This document shows positions 50,359-59,285 of a DNA stretch of 64,000 bases, piece after piece. The notes beneath the pieces were generated by a model. That model saw only the letters and a program-made list of their open reading frames with translations, was not told the origin of the DNA and ran no database searches. Both the position numbers and the translations under genes were made by a program. Source of the DNA: an uncultured Clostridia bacterium. GTDB lineage: Bacteria > Bacillota > Clostridia > Oscillospirales > SIG627. The DNA lies in the NCBI GenBank assembly GCA_947589595.1, contig CANQBV010000004.1, positions 1 to 64,000 of the forward strand, written 5' to 3'. Within the stretch, counting starts at the first letter, position 1; every line of letters starts with the position of its first letter.

Positions 50359-51633
50359 TTATTGAACAATCACTGCAATGCCGTCGGGAATCACGGTGAT
50401 TCTACTGTTTTTGCCGACAATGGCCTCGGCCTTTTCCATGGCTTCTTCAAGGGTGAAGGCGTGTCCGATATGCATGGCCTTGATGATTTCCGGGTCGCAA
50501 TGGCGGCTTACGATGATGACCGTGCATTTGGTCAGTACGCGCGCCAGCACCTGCGCTTCCCACTGGTCAAACTCCGTTTCGGAGGGGTGCACGCCGTTAA
50601 TGGCGTCGTACGCGGCCTGCGCCGAGGGCTGCTCGGCCAGCAGCTTATAGATAAACTCGCCGCCGTGACCGTCCACACAGGAGGAAGCGATGATGATAAC
50701 GCCGCCTTCCCGCACGCAAGCCTCGCCTGCCGTCATTCCCTTCACCGTTTGATAGATGTTCTGATCCAAAGGATATCCGCCGTTGGTGGTTACCACGATA
50801 TCAGCGGGGATCGCCTTTTCCTGCGCCAGCGATTTAACAAACGCGCAGCCTTCCGCGTGCGCCTTGCTACAATCCCCCGCGAAAGCGGCGATCACTTCTT
50901 TTTTGCTGTTGATCACAACATTGAGGATAAACGAAAGCCCTACTGCCTGCGCGGCAAACAGCATGTCCTTGTGAATGGGGTTTTCCTCAAGGCTGCCCGC
51001 ACGCGCGTGTTGATTGGCAATAAACAGCGCATTGTGGTTCCAAAGCACGCTCTTTTTGGAAGCGATCCCCGGCAGCACGGATTTGCGCCCGCCGGAAAAA
51101 CCGGCAAAGAAATGCGGCTCGATAAAGCCTTCGGAAATCAGCAGATCGCACTCCACGGCAAGCTTGTTGACCCACAATTCACCGCCGGAGGGGAGAATGC
51201 CCTGAAAGGCCATGTCTTCATCGCGATACGCGTTGTGTACAACGATTTCTTCGTTTTCCACAATTTCCGCGCCGTATTTGGCCACAAGCTCTTCGTGCGT
51301 GGTAGCCCGGTGCATACCCGTTGCAATGAGAATGGTAATGCGGCAATCCTGATTGGTACTCCGGATCTCCTTCAGCAGAACCGGCATGGTCACCGCACTG
51401 GGGACCGGGCGCGTGTGGTCGCTGGAGATAATCACAATATGCTTCTTGCCCGCAGCAAGGGCGGAAAGTCTCTCTGACCCGATGGGATGAGCCAGCGCTT
51501 CTTCCACAAGCTCGGTCTGGCTGAGCTTGGGAGAAAATTCCTCGGAGCGGCTGACAAGCACGCCCGCCAGCCTCTCATCGGGAACCTCCAACTCCAAATG
51601 CCCCGTGTAATAAGGCAGATAAAATTTCGCCAT
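50359..51633 (-). CDS. larA: LarA-family nickel-pincer racemase
   Basis: 424 residues of the lactate racemase family, which isomerises 2-hydroxyacids using the nickel pincer nucleotide. Seen: SSDHTRPVPS, GMHRATTHEEL and EPHFFAGFSGGRKSVLPGIAS, which carries the His and Lys that anchor the cofactor. Family members act on several hydroxyacids, so lactate is not proven. It lies downstream of an Ldh2-type dehydrogenase (9-base gap), fitting racemisation coupled to oxidation. LarE, needed for the cofactor, is encoded at 60103; larB and larC are not in the window. Confidence 0.9.
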   Translation of the reverse strand: MAKFYLPYYTGHLELEVPDERLAGVLVSRSEEFSPKLSQTELVEEALAHPIGSERLSALAAGKKHIVIISSDHTRPVPSAVTMPVLLKEIRSTNQDCRITILIATGMHRATTHEELVAKYGAEIVENEEIVVHNAYRDEDMAFQGILPSGGELWVNKLAVECDLLISEGFIEPHFFAGFSGGRKSVLPGIASKKSVLWNHNALFIANQHARAGSLEENPIHKDMLFAAQAVGLSFILNVVINSKKEVIAAFAGDCSKAHAEGCAFVKSLAQEKAIPADIVVTTNGGYPLDQNIYQTVKGMTAGEACVREGGVIIIASSCVDGHGGEFIYKLLAEQPSAQAAYDAINGVHPSETEFDQWEAQVLARVLTKCTVIIVSRHCDPEIIKAMHIGHAFTLEEAMEKAEAIVGKNSRITVIPDGIAVIVQ

Positions 51634-51642
51634 CTTGAACCG

Positions 51643-52770
51643 TCAATAGTTGCCGGAAAACATTTTGCTGCTGGTATTGGCGGCAAAATCTCCGAAGTAT
51701 GCCTTTACGTCCATGCCGAGGTAGTTGGCCATGTCAATCATTTCTCTGACGGTATTTTCATTGACGGGCACGCCGTTTTTAAGCCGGTCTGCCTGAGCGG
51801 CGATCTCTTTTTCGCCGTGCGTGTAGATGCGTTCCTGCCCGTCTGCCTTGGGGCTTTCACGAAGCTCCTGCAGATAGGTGCTGAAATGTGCCTTAATATC
51901 GTCCGCGTTGCCGAAGTAGGACGGGTTGATCGCCATAAAGCCATGGCAGATACCGCTTTTGCCGTTCTTCATGCAGCTGTTGGAGGTAACCCCCTGCGAA
52001 AGAATGGAAGCAAAAAATTCGCAAACCATGCCCCAGCCGTAGCCCTTGTGGCTGCCCAGCTTTTCGGTAGAACCGCCGAGCGGCATGATCCCGCCGCCGT
52101 TTTTGGCTACGATATTCTGCAAAACGTCTGCCGCGTTGGTAGAAGGATGGCCGTCTTTATCCAGCGCCCAGCCTTCCGGCAGGGGCTTTTCCATTTTGTT
52201 ATACATTTCAAGCTTGCCGCGGGTCACAACGGTGGTGGAGGCATCGAAGAAGAAGGGGTACGGGTCTGCCGGAGCGGACATGGCGATCGGGTTGGAGCCG
52301 ATCATGGCAAGGCGGCCGAAGGTGGGCACCATGATCGCTTCGGAGTTGGTGCAGGAAAAACCGATCAGTCCCCTGTCGCAAGCCATTTTGGCATAGTAGC
52401 CGGCGATCCCGTAATGGTTGGAATTTTTAACGGAAACAATACCGACGCCGGCGGTTTCCGCTTTTTTGATCGCAAGCTCCATGGCGGCGCGACCCACAAG
52501 CTGGCCCATGCCGTCGTGCGCGTCGATCACTGCCGAAACAGGCGTTTCAAAAATAACCTCCGGCTTGGCGTCGATTTTGATCGTTCCCTTTTCAATGCCT
52601 TTGTGATATCTGACCAGGCGCTGCATACCGTGGCTTTCGATTCCGTAAAGGTCGGAAAGCAGCAGCACGTCGGTAATGATTCTGGCTTCGGATTCCGAAA
52701 AGCCGAATCGGGTAAACGCCTCCATACAAAACTTGTCAAGATGAGCTACCGGATACTTTACATATCCCAT
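51643..52770 (-). CDS. Malate/L-lactate dehydrogenase family (Ldh2/sulfolactate type) oxidoreductase
   Basis: NAD(P)-dependent 2-hydroxyacid dehydrogenase of the Ldh2 superfamily, 375 residues: SDLYGIESHGMQRL (catalytic His), DAHDGMGQLVGRAAMELAI, VKNSNHYGIAGYYA and TNSEAIMVPTFG. ATG 52770 is 9 bases after AAAGGA; ATG 52779 overlaps that site and is rejected. Co-transcribed with larA. Substrate could be malate, lactate, ureidoglycolate or sulfolactate. Confidence 0.92.
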   Translation of the reverse strand: MGYVKYPVAHLDKFCMEAFTRFGFSESEARIITDVLLLSDLYGIESHGMQRLVRYHKGIEKGTIKIDAKPEVIFETPVSAVIDAHDGMGQLVGRAAMELAIKKAETAGVGIVSVKNSNHYGIAGYYAKMACDRGLIGFSCTNSEAIMVPTFGRLAMIGSNPIAMSAPADPYPFFFDASTTVVTRGKLEMYNKMEKPLPEGWALDKDGHPSTNAADVLQNIVAKNGGGIMPLGGSTEKLGSHKGYGWGMVCEFFASILSQGVTSNSCMKNGKSGICHGFMAINPSYFGNADDIKAHFSTYLQELRESPKADGQERIYTHGEKEIAAQADRLKNGVPVNENTVREMIDMANYLGMDVKAYFGDFAANTSSKMFSGNY

Positions 52771-53005
52771 TTCTATCATTCCTTTCGAAATAAAAACTTA
52801 CTTGATTTTCACAAAAGAAAATTCTTTCCTTTCTTTATATGTTTACCATAATCAGCGCCGTTTTGCAAGTAATTTTTCAATTTTTCCAAAGCCCGGGCGC
52901 GCCTCTTACCTTGGGCAGAAAAAAAGGTTCGAATGCTCCGTATGGACCGCGAATTTCGAAGCTGTCGGAGATTCCGGGATCCCCCGATACCAAGGCGAAA
53001 TTCGC

Positions 53006-53038
53006 AAAAAAGAAAACGGTGCGTTTGCACCGTTTTCT
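53006..53038 (-). terminator. Terminator of the transglutaminase-like lipoprotein gene
   Basis: AGAAAACGGTGC (53011-53022) pairs with GCACCGTTTTCT (53027-53038). The minus strand continues with a T-run. Almost identical to the hairpin at 47119-47158. Confidence 0.8.
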
Positions 53039-53045
53039 CATGGGG

Positions 53046-54044
53046 TTAAGCCAGGGGGTGGCTTCCGAATCCCGACCATCCGACCTGACCGTCCGCCCAG
53101 AATTTTTCCCCGTCGATGGTCATTTCGATCCACTGATGCGTCCATTGATTTTCATTGACGTGCGTCCACTGGTAGCCCATGCAGGAAAGCACCAGCCCCA
53201 ACGCTCGGCAGCACCCGGCGCAGGAGGATTCCCGCTTAATAAACACGCCGTAGGCTTCGCTGTAATGGTTGTTTCCGCCCTCGACATGCTTTCCTTTGTA
53301 ATACTCATCCGATACCAGCTGCGCCGCCATGGCGACCCATTCGGCAACCGTTCCGTTCGGGAGCGCAGCGTCGATCTTTTTCACAATTTCTCGCGCCGCC
53401 TTCAGCGCCTCGGCGTTTTCGGCATCGCTGAGCTTGTTTTTAAAAAGCTTGGCTTCTTCGGGCGTCAGGGGGCCGTTCGTATCGCCGCATCTCGTACATT
53501 TTCCGCCCGAATAGTTATGCCCGAGCGCACTGCCGTTAGTGGCCTTGCAGCGGGTGCAGGTACTGGGAGCCGTGCAGGTCGCGGCGGCATAATTATGCCC
53601 CAACGCTTTGCCCTGAGCGCCGCAGCGCGTGCAGGTCGTAGCAGCCGTGCAGCTTCCTCCGGTAAAATTGTGCCCCAAGGCGGTTCCCACAGCGCCGCAT
53701 TCACACTTACCCGCCTGGGTGCAGGTCGCGCCGACAAAATTGTGCACGTGCGCGTTCGTGTCCGCATCCGTCTTGGAATCGTCGTTGCCGTCGGGCTTGG
53801 AATCCTGCTTTTCCGTTGTCGCAGCAGGATCCTCCGGTTTTTCCGTTGTCGCGGTGGAATTCTCCGGCTCTGGCGTCGTCGTGTTTTCAGCGGTCTTTGT
53901 TTCGGCTGCAGAAGACTCGGCGGAGCTATTTTCGGCGGTTCCGGTCGCCGGACGGTTGAAGGGTTCTTTGCAGGATGACAAAACCAATGGCACAATCATA
54001 AGCATGACAAAAAATCCTGCGCTAAATCGAAAATGGCTCCTCAT
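53046..54044 (-). CDS. Lipoprotein with Cys-rich repeats and transglutaminase-like domain
   Basis: 332 residues from ATG 54044 (AGGAGGATTG upstream). Signal peptide ends LVLSSC (lipobox). Then follow a Thr/Glu/Ser-rich linker, four repeats of ~20 residues with the pattern HNFxGxxCTxxxxCxxCG (residues ~95-175) that may bind metal or form disulfides, and a C-terminal transglutaminase-like domain. Its catalytic triad is visible as SCAGCCRALG (Cys), WTHQWIEM (His) and WADGQ (Asp). Such proteins in Clostridia often act on the cell envelope. The reaction is unknown and could be peptidase rather than cross-linking. Confidence 0.82.
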   Translation of the reverse strand: MRSHFRFSAGFFVMLMIVPLVLSSCKEPFNRPATGTAENSSAESSAAETKTAENTTTPEPENSTATTEKPEDPAATTEKQDSKPDGNDDSKTDADTNAHVHNFVGATCTQAGKCECGAVGTALGHNFTGGSCTAATTCTRCGAQGKALGHNYAAATCTAPSTCTRCKATNGSALGHNYSGGKCTRCGDTNGPLTPEEAKLFKNKLSDAENAEALKAAREIVKKIDAALPNGTVAEWVAMAAQLVSDEYYKGKHVEGGNNHYSEAYGVFIKRESSCAGCCRALGLVLSCMGYQWTHVNENQWTHQWIEMTIDGEKFWADGQVGWSGFGSHPLA

Positions 54045-54223
54045 AATAAACAATCCTCCTATCGATTCAAATGGAGGCTGCCTTTTTTCTTCATTATACA
54101 GCGGCGCAAATTCAAATTCAAGAAGTTTGTAAAAAAATGTGGAACGGAATTTCTTTCCAATCCCCATGCGCCCGGGAAACAAAAAAATTTTTTCCGGGAA
54201 CCAAAAGAATTTTGCAAAAGGGC

Positions 54224-54252
54224 TTGAAAATTGTCGAAAAAGGGAGTATAAT
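54224..54252 (+). promoter_or_regulatory. Promoter of the glycine riboswitch transcript
   Basis: TTGAAA (54224-54229), 17-bp spacer, TATAAT (54247-54252), about 16 bases before the first aptamer. Confidence 0.8.
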
Positions 54253-54267
54253 GTGAAAAGATTTTCT

Positions 54268-54431
54268 GTATGACGCTTGCAGGAAAGGGCGTTTTGCCGC
54301 CGAAGGAGTAACACTCTCAGGTCTTCGCAGAGAAGGAAGACTGTAAGCTGACAGAACTTTGGAGAAACCCATTTGGTTGGGTGCCGAAGGTGCAAAGCGC
54401 AAAAGCGCTAATCTCTCAGGCAAAAGGACAA
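54268..54431 (+). ncRNA. Tandem glycine riboswitch
   Basis: Two aptamer cores in tandem: GCCGAAGGAGTAA...CTCTCAGG (54299-54320) and GCCGAAGGTGCAA...CTCTCAGGCAAAAGGAC (54383-54429), joined by a short linker, as in gcvT-type glycine riboswitches. It precedes a sodium:amino-acid symporter, one of the known targets of this class, suggesting glycine as the symporter substrate. The terminator at 54462-54499 is the likely expression platform. Confidence 0.92.
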
Positions 54432-54461
54432 AGTTTGTTTTTTCACTTTGTGTTTTATGAG

Positions 54462-54499
54462 TGGATTGCGTTTTTGCGCGCAATCCATTTTTATTTTTT
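54462..54499 (+). terminator. Riboswitch expression platform terminator
   Basis: TGGATTGCG (54462-54470) pairs with CGCAATCCA (54479-54487), followed by TTTTTATTTTTT. It sits between the aptamers and the symporter ribosome binding site. Confidence 0.8.
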
Positions 54500-54511
54500 C
54501 AGGGAGGATTT

Positions 54512-56050
54512 ATGGCAGAATTTCTAAAGCAAATCGAAAACGTCAACAATTCCGTCAACGGCTTTGTCTGGGGCATGGTCGGCCTTGTGCTGCTCATTGG
54601 CACCGGCATTCTCATGACCGTGGTCACCCGGGGCTTTCAGGTTTCCCGCCTCGGACACTGGTGGAAAGAAACCATTGGCAGTCTGTTTCACAAAAACGTA
54701 ATCGGCCATTCCCGGGAAAAGGGTTCCATTTCCCCGTTCCAGGCGCTGTGCACCGCTCTTGCGGCGACGGTAGGTACCGGGAACATTGCCGGTGTAGCCG
54801 CCGCGATCTGCATCGGCGGTGCCGGCGCGGTCTTTTGGATGTGGGTGGCCGCGTTCTTTGGGATGATGACCAACTTTTCCGAAAACGTACTGGGGATCTA
54901 TTTCCGCAGACGCAACCAAAGCGGCGAATGGTCGGGCGGCGCCATGTACTACCTTGCCGACGGTCTGGGTCGGAAAAAGGGCTGCAAAGGCATTGCCAGG
55001 GTTTTGGCCGTTCTCTTTTCCATCTTTACCATGCTGGCAGCTTTTGGGATCGGTTCCATGGGTCAGGTCAACAAAATCGTTGCCAACGTGGCGAGCGCCT
55101 TTCACGTGGAATCCCTCTCCTCGGTGGAGGTTTTCGGCGGAATCAGCCTTTACAACGTGATCCTGGGCGCCGTGATCATGCTGCTTACCGGGCTGATCAC
55201 CCTGGGCGGACTGAAAAGAATTGCAAACGTGGCCGAAAAGATCGTTCCCTTTATGGTCGTTCTTTTCGTTGCGGGTTCTCTTGTTATTATCGCCGTGAAT
55301 TATGACGCCATCCTCCCCTCTTTGAAAGCGATCTTTGTCAATGCTTTCGCTCCCGCGGCGGTGGTGGGCGGCGGCGTCGGCACCGTCGTTTCCAAGGTTA
55401 TGACCCAGGGCTTCAAGCGCGGCGTCTTTTCTAACGAAGCCGGTCTTGGTTCTTCCGTTATGGTTCATTCCAATTCCAGCGTCAGAGAACCGGTAAAGCA
55501 GGGAATGTGGGGTATCTTCGAGGTTTTTGCCGATACGATGGTCGTCTGCACCATGACCGCCCTTGTGGTTCTTACCTCCGGCGCGTATAACACCGAAACC
55601 GGCGCGCTCCTGGAGGGCTATACCGATGCGACTCTCGTCGGCGGCGCTTTTAACCAGTTCTTCTCCTGGGGCAATTTGGGTGAAAAATTTATCGCCGTCG
55701 CCATGTTCCTGTTTGCCTTTACCACCATACTGGGCTGGAGCCACTACGGCGCGAAGGCCTGGGAATATCTTTTCGGCTCCAAGAGCGTTTTCGTCTTTAA
55801 AATCGTGCACATCTGCACCATTATGTTCGGCGCGATCATGACCTCCTCATTGGCGTGGGATATTTCGGATACCTTCAACGGGCTGATGATGATCCCCAAC
55901 CTGATTGGTGTGGTCACACTGTCGCCGCTGGTGGCGCGCATCACGAAAAACTACGTCAGCCGCCGTCTGAAAGGAAAAAACGAAAAACCGATCCTCTCTT
56001 ACGACGACGAAATCCAAAAAGAAGCGGAAGAAGCCTTAAAGAACGAATAA
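54512..56050 (+). CDS. Alanine/glycine:cation symporter (AGCS family)
   Basis: Sodium-coupled transporter of 512 residues with about eleven helices. Family motifs: TALAATVGTGNIAGVAAAI, GTVVSKVMTQGFKRGVFSNEAGLGSS, and the Trp-rich C-terminal half (FTTILGWSHYGAKAWEYLFG). ATG 54512 follows AGGGAGGA, directly behind the riboswitch terminator, so the 17-codon extension is rejected. The glycine riboswitch implies uptake or export of glycine. Confidence 0.95.
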   Translation: MAEFLKQIENVNNSVNGFVWGMVGLVLLIGTGILMTVVTRGFQVSRLGHWWKETIGSLFHKNVIGHSREKGSISPFQALCTALAATVGTGNIAGVAAAICIGGAGAVFWMWVAAFFGMMTNFSENVLGIYFRRRNQSGEWSGGAMYYLADGLGRKKGCKGIARVLAVLFSIFTMLAAFGIGSMGQVNKIVANVASAFHVESLSSVEVFGGISLYNVILGAVIMLLTGLITLGGLKRIANVAEKIVPFMVVLFVAGSLVIIAVNYDAILPSLKAIFVNAFAPAAVVGGGVGTVVSKVMTQGFKRGVFSNEAGLGSSVMVHSNSSVREPVKQGMWGIFEVFADTMVVCTMTALVVLTSGAYNTETGALLEGYTDATLVGGAFNQFFSWGNLGEKFIAVAMFLFAFTTILGWSHYGAKAWEYLFGSKSVFVFKIVHICTIMFGAIMTSSLAWDISDTFNGLMMIPNLIGVVTLSPLVARITKNYVSRRLKGKNEKPILSYDDEIQKEAEEALKNE

Positions 56051-56062
56051 TCCGCAAACGCA

Positions 56063-56106
56063 GAAAATGCCGGAATCCGGGGCGGATTCCGGCATTTTCT
56101 TTTTCT
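56063..56106 (+). terminator. Terminator of the symporter gene
   Basis: GAAAATGCCGGAATCC (56063-56078) and GGATTCCGGCATTTTC (56084-56099) form a 16-bp perfect stem followed by T-rich sequence. Confidence 0.9.
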
Positions 56107-56142
56107 GTTTAAAAAAATTTTTCAAAAAGCCTCTTTTGCCTA

Positions 56143-56171
56143 TTGTCAAAGTAGGTTTTATGTGATAGGAT
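56143..56171 (+). promoter_or_regulatory. Promoter of the amino-acid ABC transporter operon
   Basis: TTGTCA (56143-56148), 17-bp spacer, TAGGAT (56166-56171), about 110 bases before the binding-protein gene. Confidence 0.65.
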
Positions 56172-56280
56172 AGGGATGGCGTAAAAAATTGGAAGCCGGA
56201 AAACGCGTGTACCTCGTGCTTTCCCAATCGGTTTCCCACGCAAAATCACGTACGAAATTCAGAATAAGGAGAAAGACGAA

Positions 56281-57123
56281 ATGAAAAAGAATCTTTTATT
56301 CAAGGTATTGGCCCTGGTTCTCAGCCTTTCGCTGGTCTTTGCTTTGGCTGCCTGCGCAAGCGAGGGATCGAAAACGGGCGATTCCTCCCAAACCGCCGGA
56401 GCCGGCGAAAAGGATCTGCTTGCCCGCATTCGGGAAAAAGGAGAAATCGTCATCGGTACCGAGGGCAGCTGGTCTCCCTGGACCTACCACGATGAAAACG
56501 GCGAGCTGGTCGGTCTGGACATTGAGATCGGCAAACTGATCGCCGAAGGCCTGGGCGTGAAAGCCAGGTTCGAAGAAACCAACTGGGACGCCATTCTGGC
56601 GGGCGTACAGGGCGGCCGGTTTGACATTGCCTGCAACGGCGTCGGCTATACCGAAGAGCGCGCGCAGTCTTTCCACTTCTCTACCCCCTACGTTTACACC
56701 CACAATGTGCTCGTCGTCCGAGCCGACAACAACAAAATTACTTCCTTTCAAGATCTAGCCGGCAAAGCCACCGCCAACACCGCCTCCAGCACCTACGCTG
56801 CCATTGCGGAATCCTACGGCGCGACCGTAACGCCGGTCGATACCCTGACCGATACGATCGAGCTGGTCAGCACCGGTCGCGTGGACGCGACCATCAACGC
56901 GCAGGTTTCGATTGAGGATTACCTGAAGGCAAACCCCGACGCCAATATCAAGGTCGTGGCCATCGCCGACGGCGATCCGGTTTGCTACCCGGTTCAGAAG
57001 AGCGACGACGCGCTCAGCCTGATCGAAGAAGTCAACCGCATTCTCGAAGAAGCGCGCCAGAACGGCAAGCTGGCCGAAATCAGCAACAAATACTTCGGGC
57101 TGGATCTGACGAAGAAAAACTGA
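56281..57123 (+). CDS. Amino-acid ABC transporter substrate-binding lipoprotein
   Basis: 280 residues, family 3 (polar amino acid) binding protein: signal peptide ending in lipobox LAAC, then IREKGEIVIGTEGSWSPWTYHDENGELVGLDIEIGKLIAEGLGV, WDAILAGVQGGRFDIACNGVG and SGRV-type hinge segments. First gene of an operon with permease (58611) and ATPase (59282). A strong hairpin right behind the gene could raise its expression relative to the rest. The ligand is likely a polar amino acid or derivative, undetermined. Confidence 0.93.
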   Translation: MKKNLLFKVLALVLSLSLVFALAACASEGSKTGDSSQTAGAGEKDLLARIREKGEIVIGTEGSWSPWTYHDENGELVGLDIEIGKLIAEGLGVKARFEETNWDAILAGVQGGRFDIACNGVGYTEERAQSFHFSTPYVYTHNVLVVRADNNKITSFQDLAGKATANTASSTYAAIAESYGATVTPVDTLTDTIELVSTGRVDATINAQVSIEDYLKANPDANIKVVAIADGDPVCYPVQKSDDALSLIEEVNRILEEARQNGKLAEISNKYFGLDLTKKN

Positions 57124-57141
57124 TTCCCTTTTGTAAAATTC

Positions 57142-57174
57142 AATTTCGGAACGGAAAAATTCCGTTCCGAAATT
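57142..57174 (+). promoter_or_regulatory. 15-bp hairpin between binding-protein and peptidase genes
   Basis: AATTTCGGAACGGAA (57142-57156) pairs perfectly with 57160-57174 around AAA. With no T-run it is more likely an mRNA-stabilising or attenuating structure than a full terminator, letting the binding protein be made in excess. Confidence 0.7.
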
Positions 57175-57211
57175 TGTATATTCCGACACAGTACTTGGGG
57201 GAGAGAAAACC

Positions 57212-58600
57212 ATGAAAAACAGCGATCTGTTTTGCCATGAAACCGATTTTTCCGATTTTGACGGCGACCGCGCCGTGCAGCACCTTGCCGAAGCGCTGCG
57301 CTTTGAAACGGTGAGCTTTGTCGACGCCGCGAAAATCGATTATACCCGGTTTGACGCCCTGCACGATTCTTTGGAAAAAAGCTTTCCGCTGGTATTCCGA
57401 AACGGAAAGTACGAAAAAATCGGCCACAGTCTTCTGATCACCCTGCCCGGCACGGATGGGAGTTTAAAGCCCGCGCTTTTCATGGCGCACCAGGACGTGG
57501 TGCCCGTGATCCCGGGTACGGAAAAAGACTGGCTCCACCCGCCCTTTTCCGGCGACGTTGCCGAGGGGTTTATCTGGGGGCGCGGCGCGATGGATATCAA
57601 GCAAATGCTGATCGGCATTCTGGAAGCCGCCGAATATCATCTGCAAAAAGGAAGGCCTTTTCGCCGGGCGGTGTACTTAGCCTTCGGGGAAGACGAAGAA
57701 ACCTGCAGCACCGGCGCGAAAGCGATCTGCGCGCTGCTTGCTTCCCGCAAAGTGGAGTTGGAGTTCGTTTTGGACGAAGGCGCGGGCGACGTGATCGAGG
57801 CTTCGGACTACGGCGCGCCCGGGATTTATATTTGCCCGATCGGAATTTACGAAAAGGGCTACGCCGATTTAAAGCTTTCCGTCAAGTCCCGCGGCGGGCA
57901 CAGCTCCAATCCCTTCCGCGGCACCTCCCTGGGCGTTCTTGCCAAGGCCATTACCACGGTTTTGGAGCATCCCCTGCTCCCGCACCTGCCGGACTGCGCC
58001 AAACGCACGCTGCGCTACCTTGCCCCCGCGATTCAAACCGAGCCGATGGCCAGCCTTGTACAAGACCTTGACAAAAATACCGACGCTATTTTACAATGGT
58101 TTTTGCAGCATGAATCGCTATACCACCAGGTACAGACTACCATTGCCCCCACGCAGATCACTCCCGGCGCCCCGGCGGGCAACGTCATGCCGCAGGCTAT
58201 GGAGGCCGTCATCAATTTCCGTCTGGCGCCGCCGGACACCCCCGAAAGTCTTTTGCAGCACTACCGGCCGCTGATCGATCCTGAGGTCAAACTGGAATTT
58301 GTGCAGAAGATTCCCCCATCCCGTCCCTCTGAAATCGATTCCTACGGCTTTTGGCACTTAAAAAGGGTACTGGAGCACTATTTTGCCCCGCTCACCTTTG
58401 TTCCTGCGCAGAACCGCGGCGCCACCGACGCCCGGAATTACGAGTCCATTTGCCGCTGCTGTCTGCGCTTCGGTCCCTTTCTGGAGGAGAAAGATCTTTC
58501 CGCCGAGGGGATTCACGGCACAAACGAGCGCATTTCCATTCGCGCCTATTTACAGGGGATCCGCGTGCTGTTAAAGCTCATGGAAGAAACCTGCCTTTAA
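57212..58600 (+). CDS. M20-family peptidase (CPS1/dipeptidase-like)
   Basis: Zinc peptidase of 462 residues: MAHQDVVPVIPG, WGRGAMDIKQMLIGILEA, FGEDEETCSTGAKAI and SRGGHSSNPFRG. It resembles carboxypeptidase S-type members of M20. The ATG follows GGGGGAGA. Location inside an amino-acid ABC operon suggests it hydrolyses an imported N-acyl amino acid or small peptide in the cytoplasm; no signal peptide is seen. Confidence 0.92.
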   Translation: MKNSDLFCHETDFSDFDGDRAVQHLAEALRFETVSFVDAAKIDYTRFDALHDSLEKSFPLVFRNGKYEKIGHSLLITLPGTDGSLKPALFMAHQDVVPVIPGTEKDWLHPPFSGDVAEGFIWGRGAMDIKQMLIGILEAAEYHLQKGRPFRRAVYLAFGEDEETCSTGAKAICALLASRKVELEFVLDEGAGDVIEASDYGAPGIYICPIGIYEKGYADLKLSVKSRGGHSSNPFRGTSLGVLAKAITTVLEHPLLPHLPDCAKRTLRYLAPAIQTEPMASLVQDLDKNTDAILQWFLQHESLYHQVQTTIAPTQITPGAPAGNVMPQAMEAVINFRLAPPDTPESLLQHYRPLIDPEVKLEFVQKIPPSRPSEIDSYGFWHLKRVLEHYFAPLTFVPAQNRGATDARNYESICRCCLRFGPFLEEKDLSAEGIHGTNERISIRAYLQGIRVLLKLMEETCL

Positions 58601-58610
58601 GGAGAGCAAA

Positions 58611-59285
58611 ATGTCTGAAAAAATCTGGAGTATCCTGATCGAAGCCCTGCCGAAAATGCTGGAATACGGTCTGAAGGTCACCATTCCGCTGACGCTTTTG
58701 TCGTTTTCCTTCGCTCTGATATTATCTGTCCTTGTGGCGCTGATCCAATACGCCAACGTCCCCGTACTGAAGCAGCTTTGCCGTGTTTATATCTGGGTCG
58801 TTCGCGGCACCCCGCTCTTGGTGCAGTTGTTTTTGGTTTTCTACGGTCTGCCGAAGATCGGCATCCTGCTCCCCGCCTACCCGACCGCTGTTCTGGTATT
58901 CGGCTTCAACGAGGGCGCGTACATGGCGGAAAGCCTGCGAGGCGCATTGGAGGCCGTGCCGAAAGGGCAGTTGGAGGCCGGCCTTTGCGTGCGGATGTCG
59001 TATATCAAAATCATGTGGCACATTGTGCTGCCGCAGGCGTTCCGCACGGCGTTTCCGGCGCTGTCGAATTCTTTGATCTCCATGGTCAAAGGCACCTCGC
59101 TCGCCGCGACCATTACCGTAACGGAAATGTTCCGTCAGGCGCAGGTCATCAATGCCAGGGTCTATCAGCCCCTTGCCCTCTATACGGAGTGCGCGCTGAT
59201 CTACCTGGCGTTCTGCTCGGTGCTGACGGTGCTGCAGCACCTGATTGAGAAAAGACTGAATCGCTACGGAGGGGTCAAGTCATGA
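58611..59285 (+). CDS. Amino-acid ABC transporter permease
   Basis: 224 residues, HisM/GlnP type: about five helices, with KVTIPLTLLSFSFALILSVLVALIQY, IWVVRGTPLLVQLFLVFYGLP and the EAA loop EAVPKGQLEAGLCVRMSYIKIMWHIVLPQA that contacts the ATPase. It probably forms a homodimer since there is only one permease gene. The ATPase start overlaps its stop by ATGA. Confidence 0.95.
   Translation: MSEKIWSILIEALPKMLEYGLKVTIPLTLLSFSFALILSVLVALIQYANVPVLKQLCRVYIWVVRGTPLLVQLFLVFYGLPKIGILLPAYPTAVLVFGFNEGAYMAESLRGALEAVPKGQLEAGLCVRMSYIKIMWHIVLPQAFRTAFPALSNSLISMVKGTSLAATITVTEMFRQAQVINARVYQPLALYTECALIYLAFCSVLTVLQHLIEKRLNRYGGVKS

Noticed and set aside
54045..54395. N-terminal extension of the transglutaminase-like lipoprotein
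   Set aside because: It overlaps the riboswitch promoter and first aptamer; ATG 54044 has a strong ribosome binding site and begins a signal peptide.
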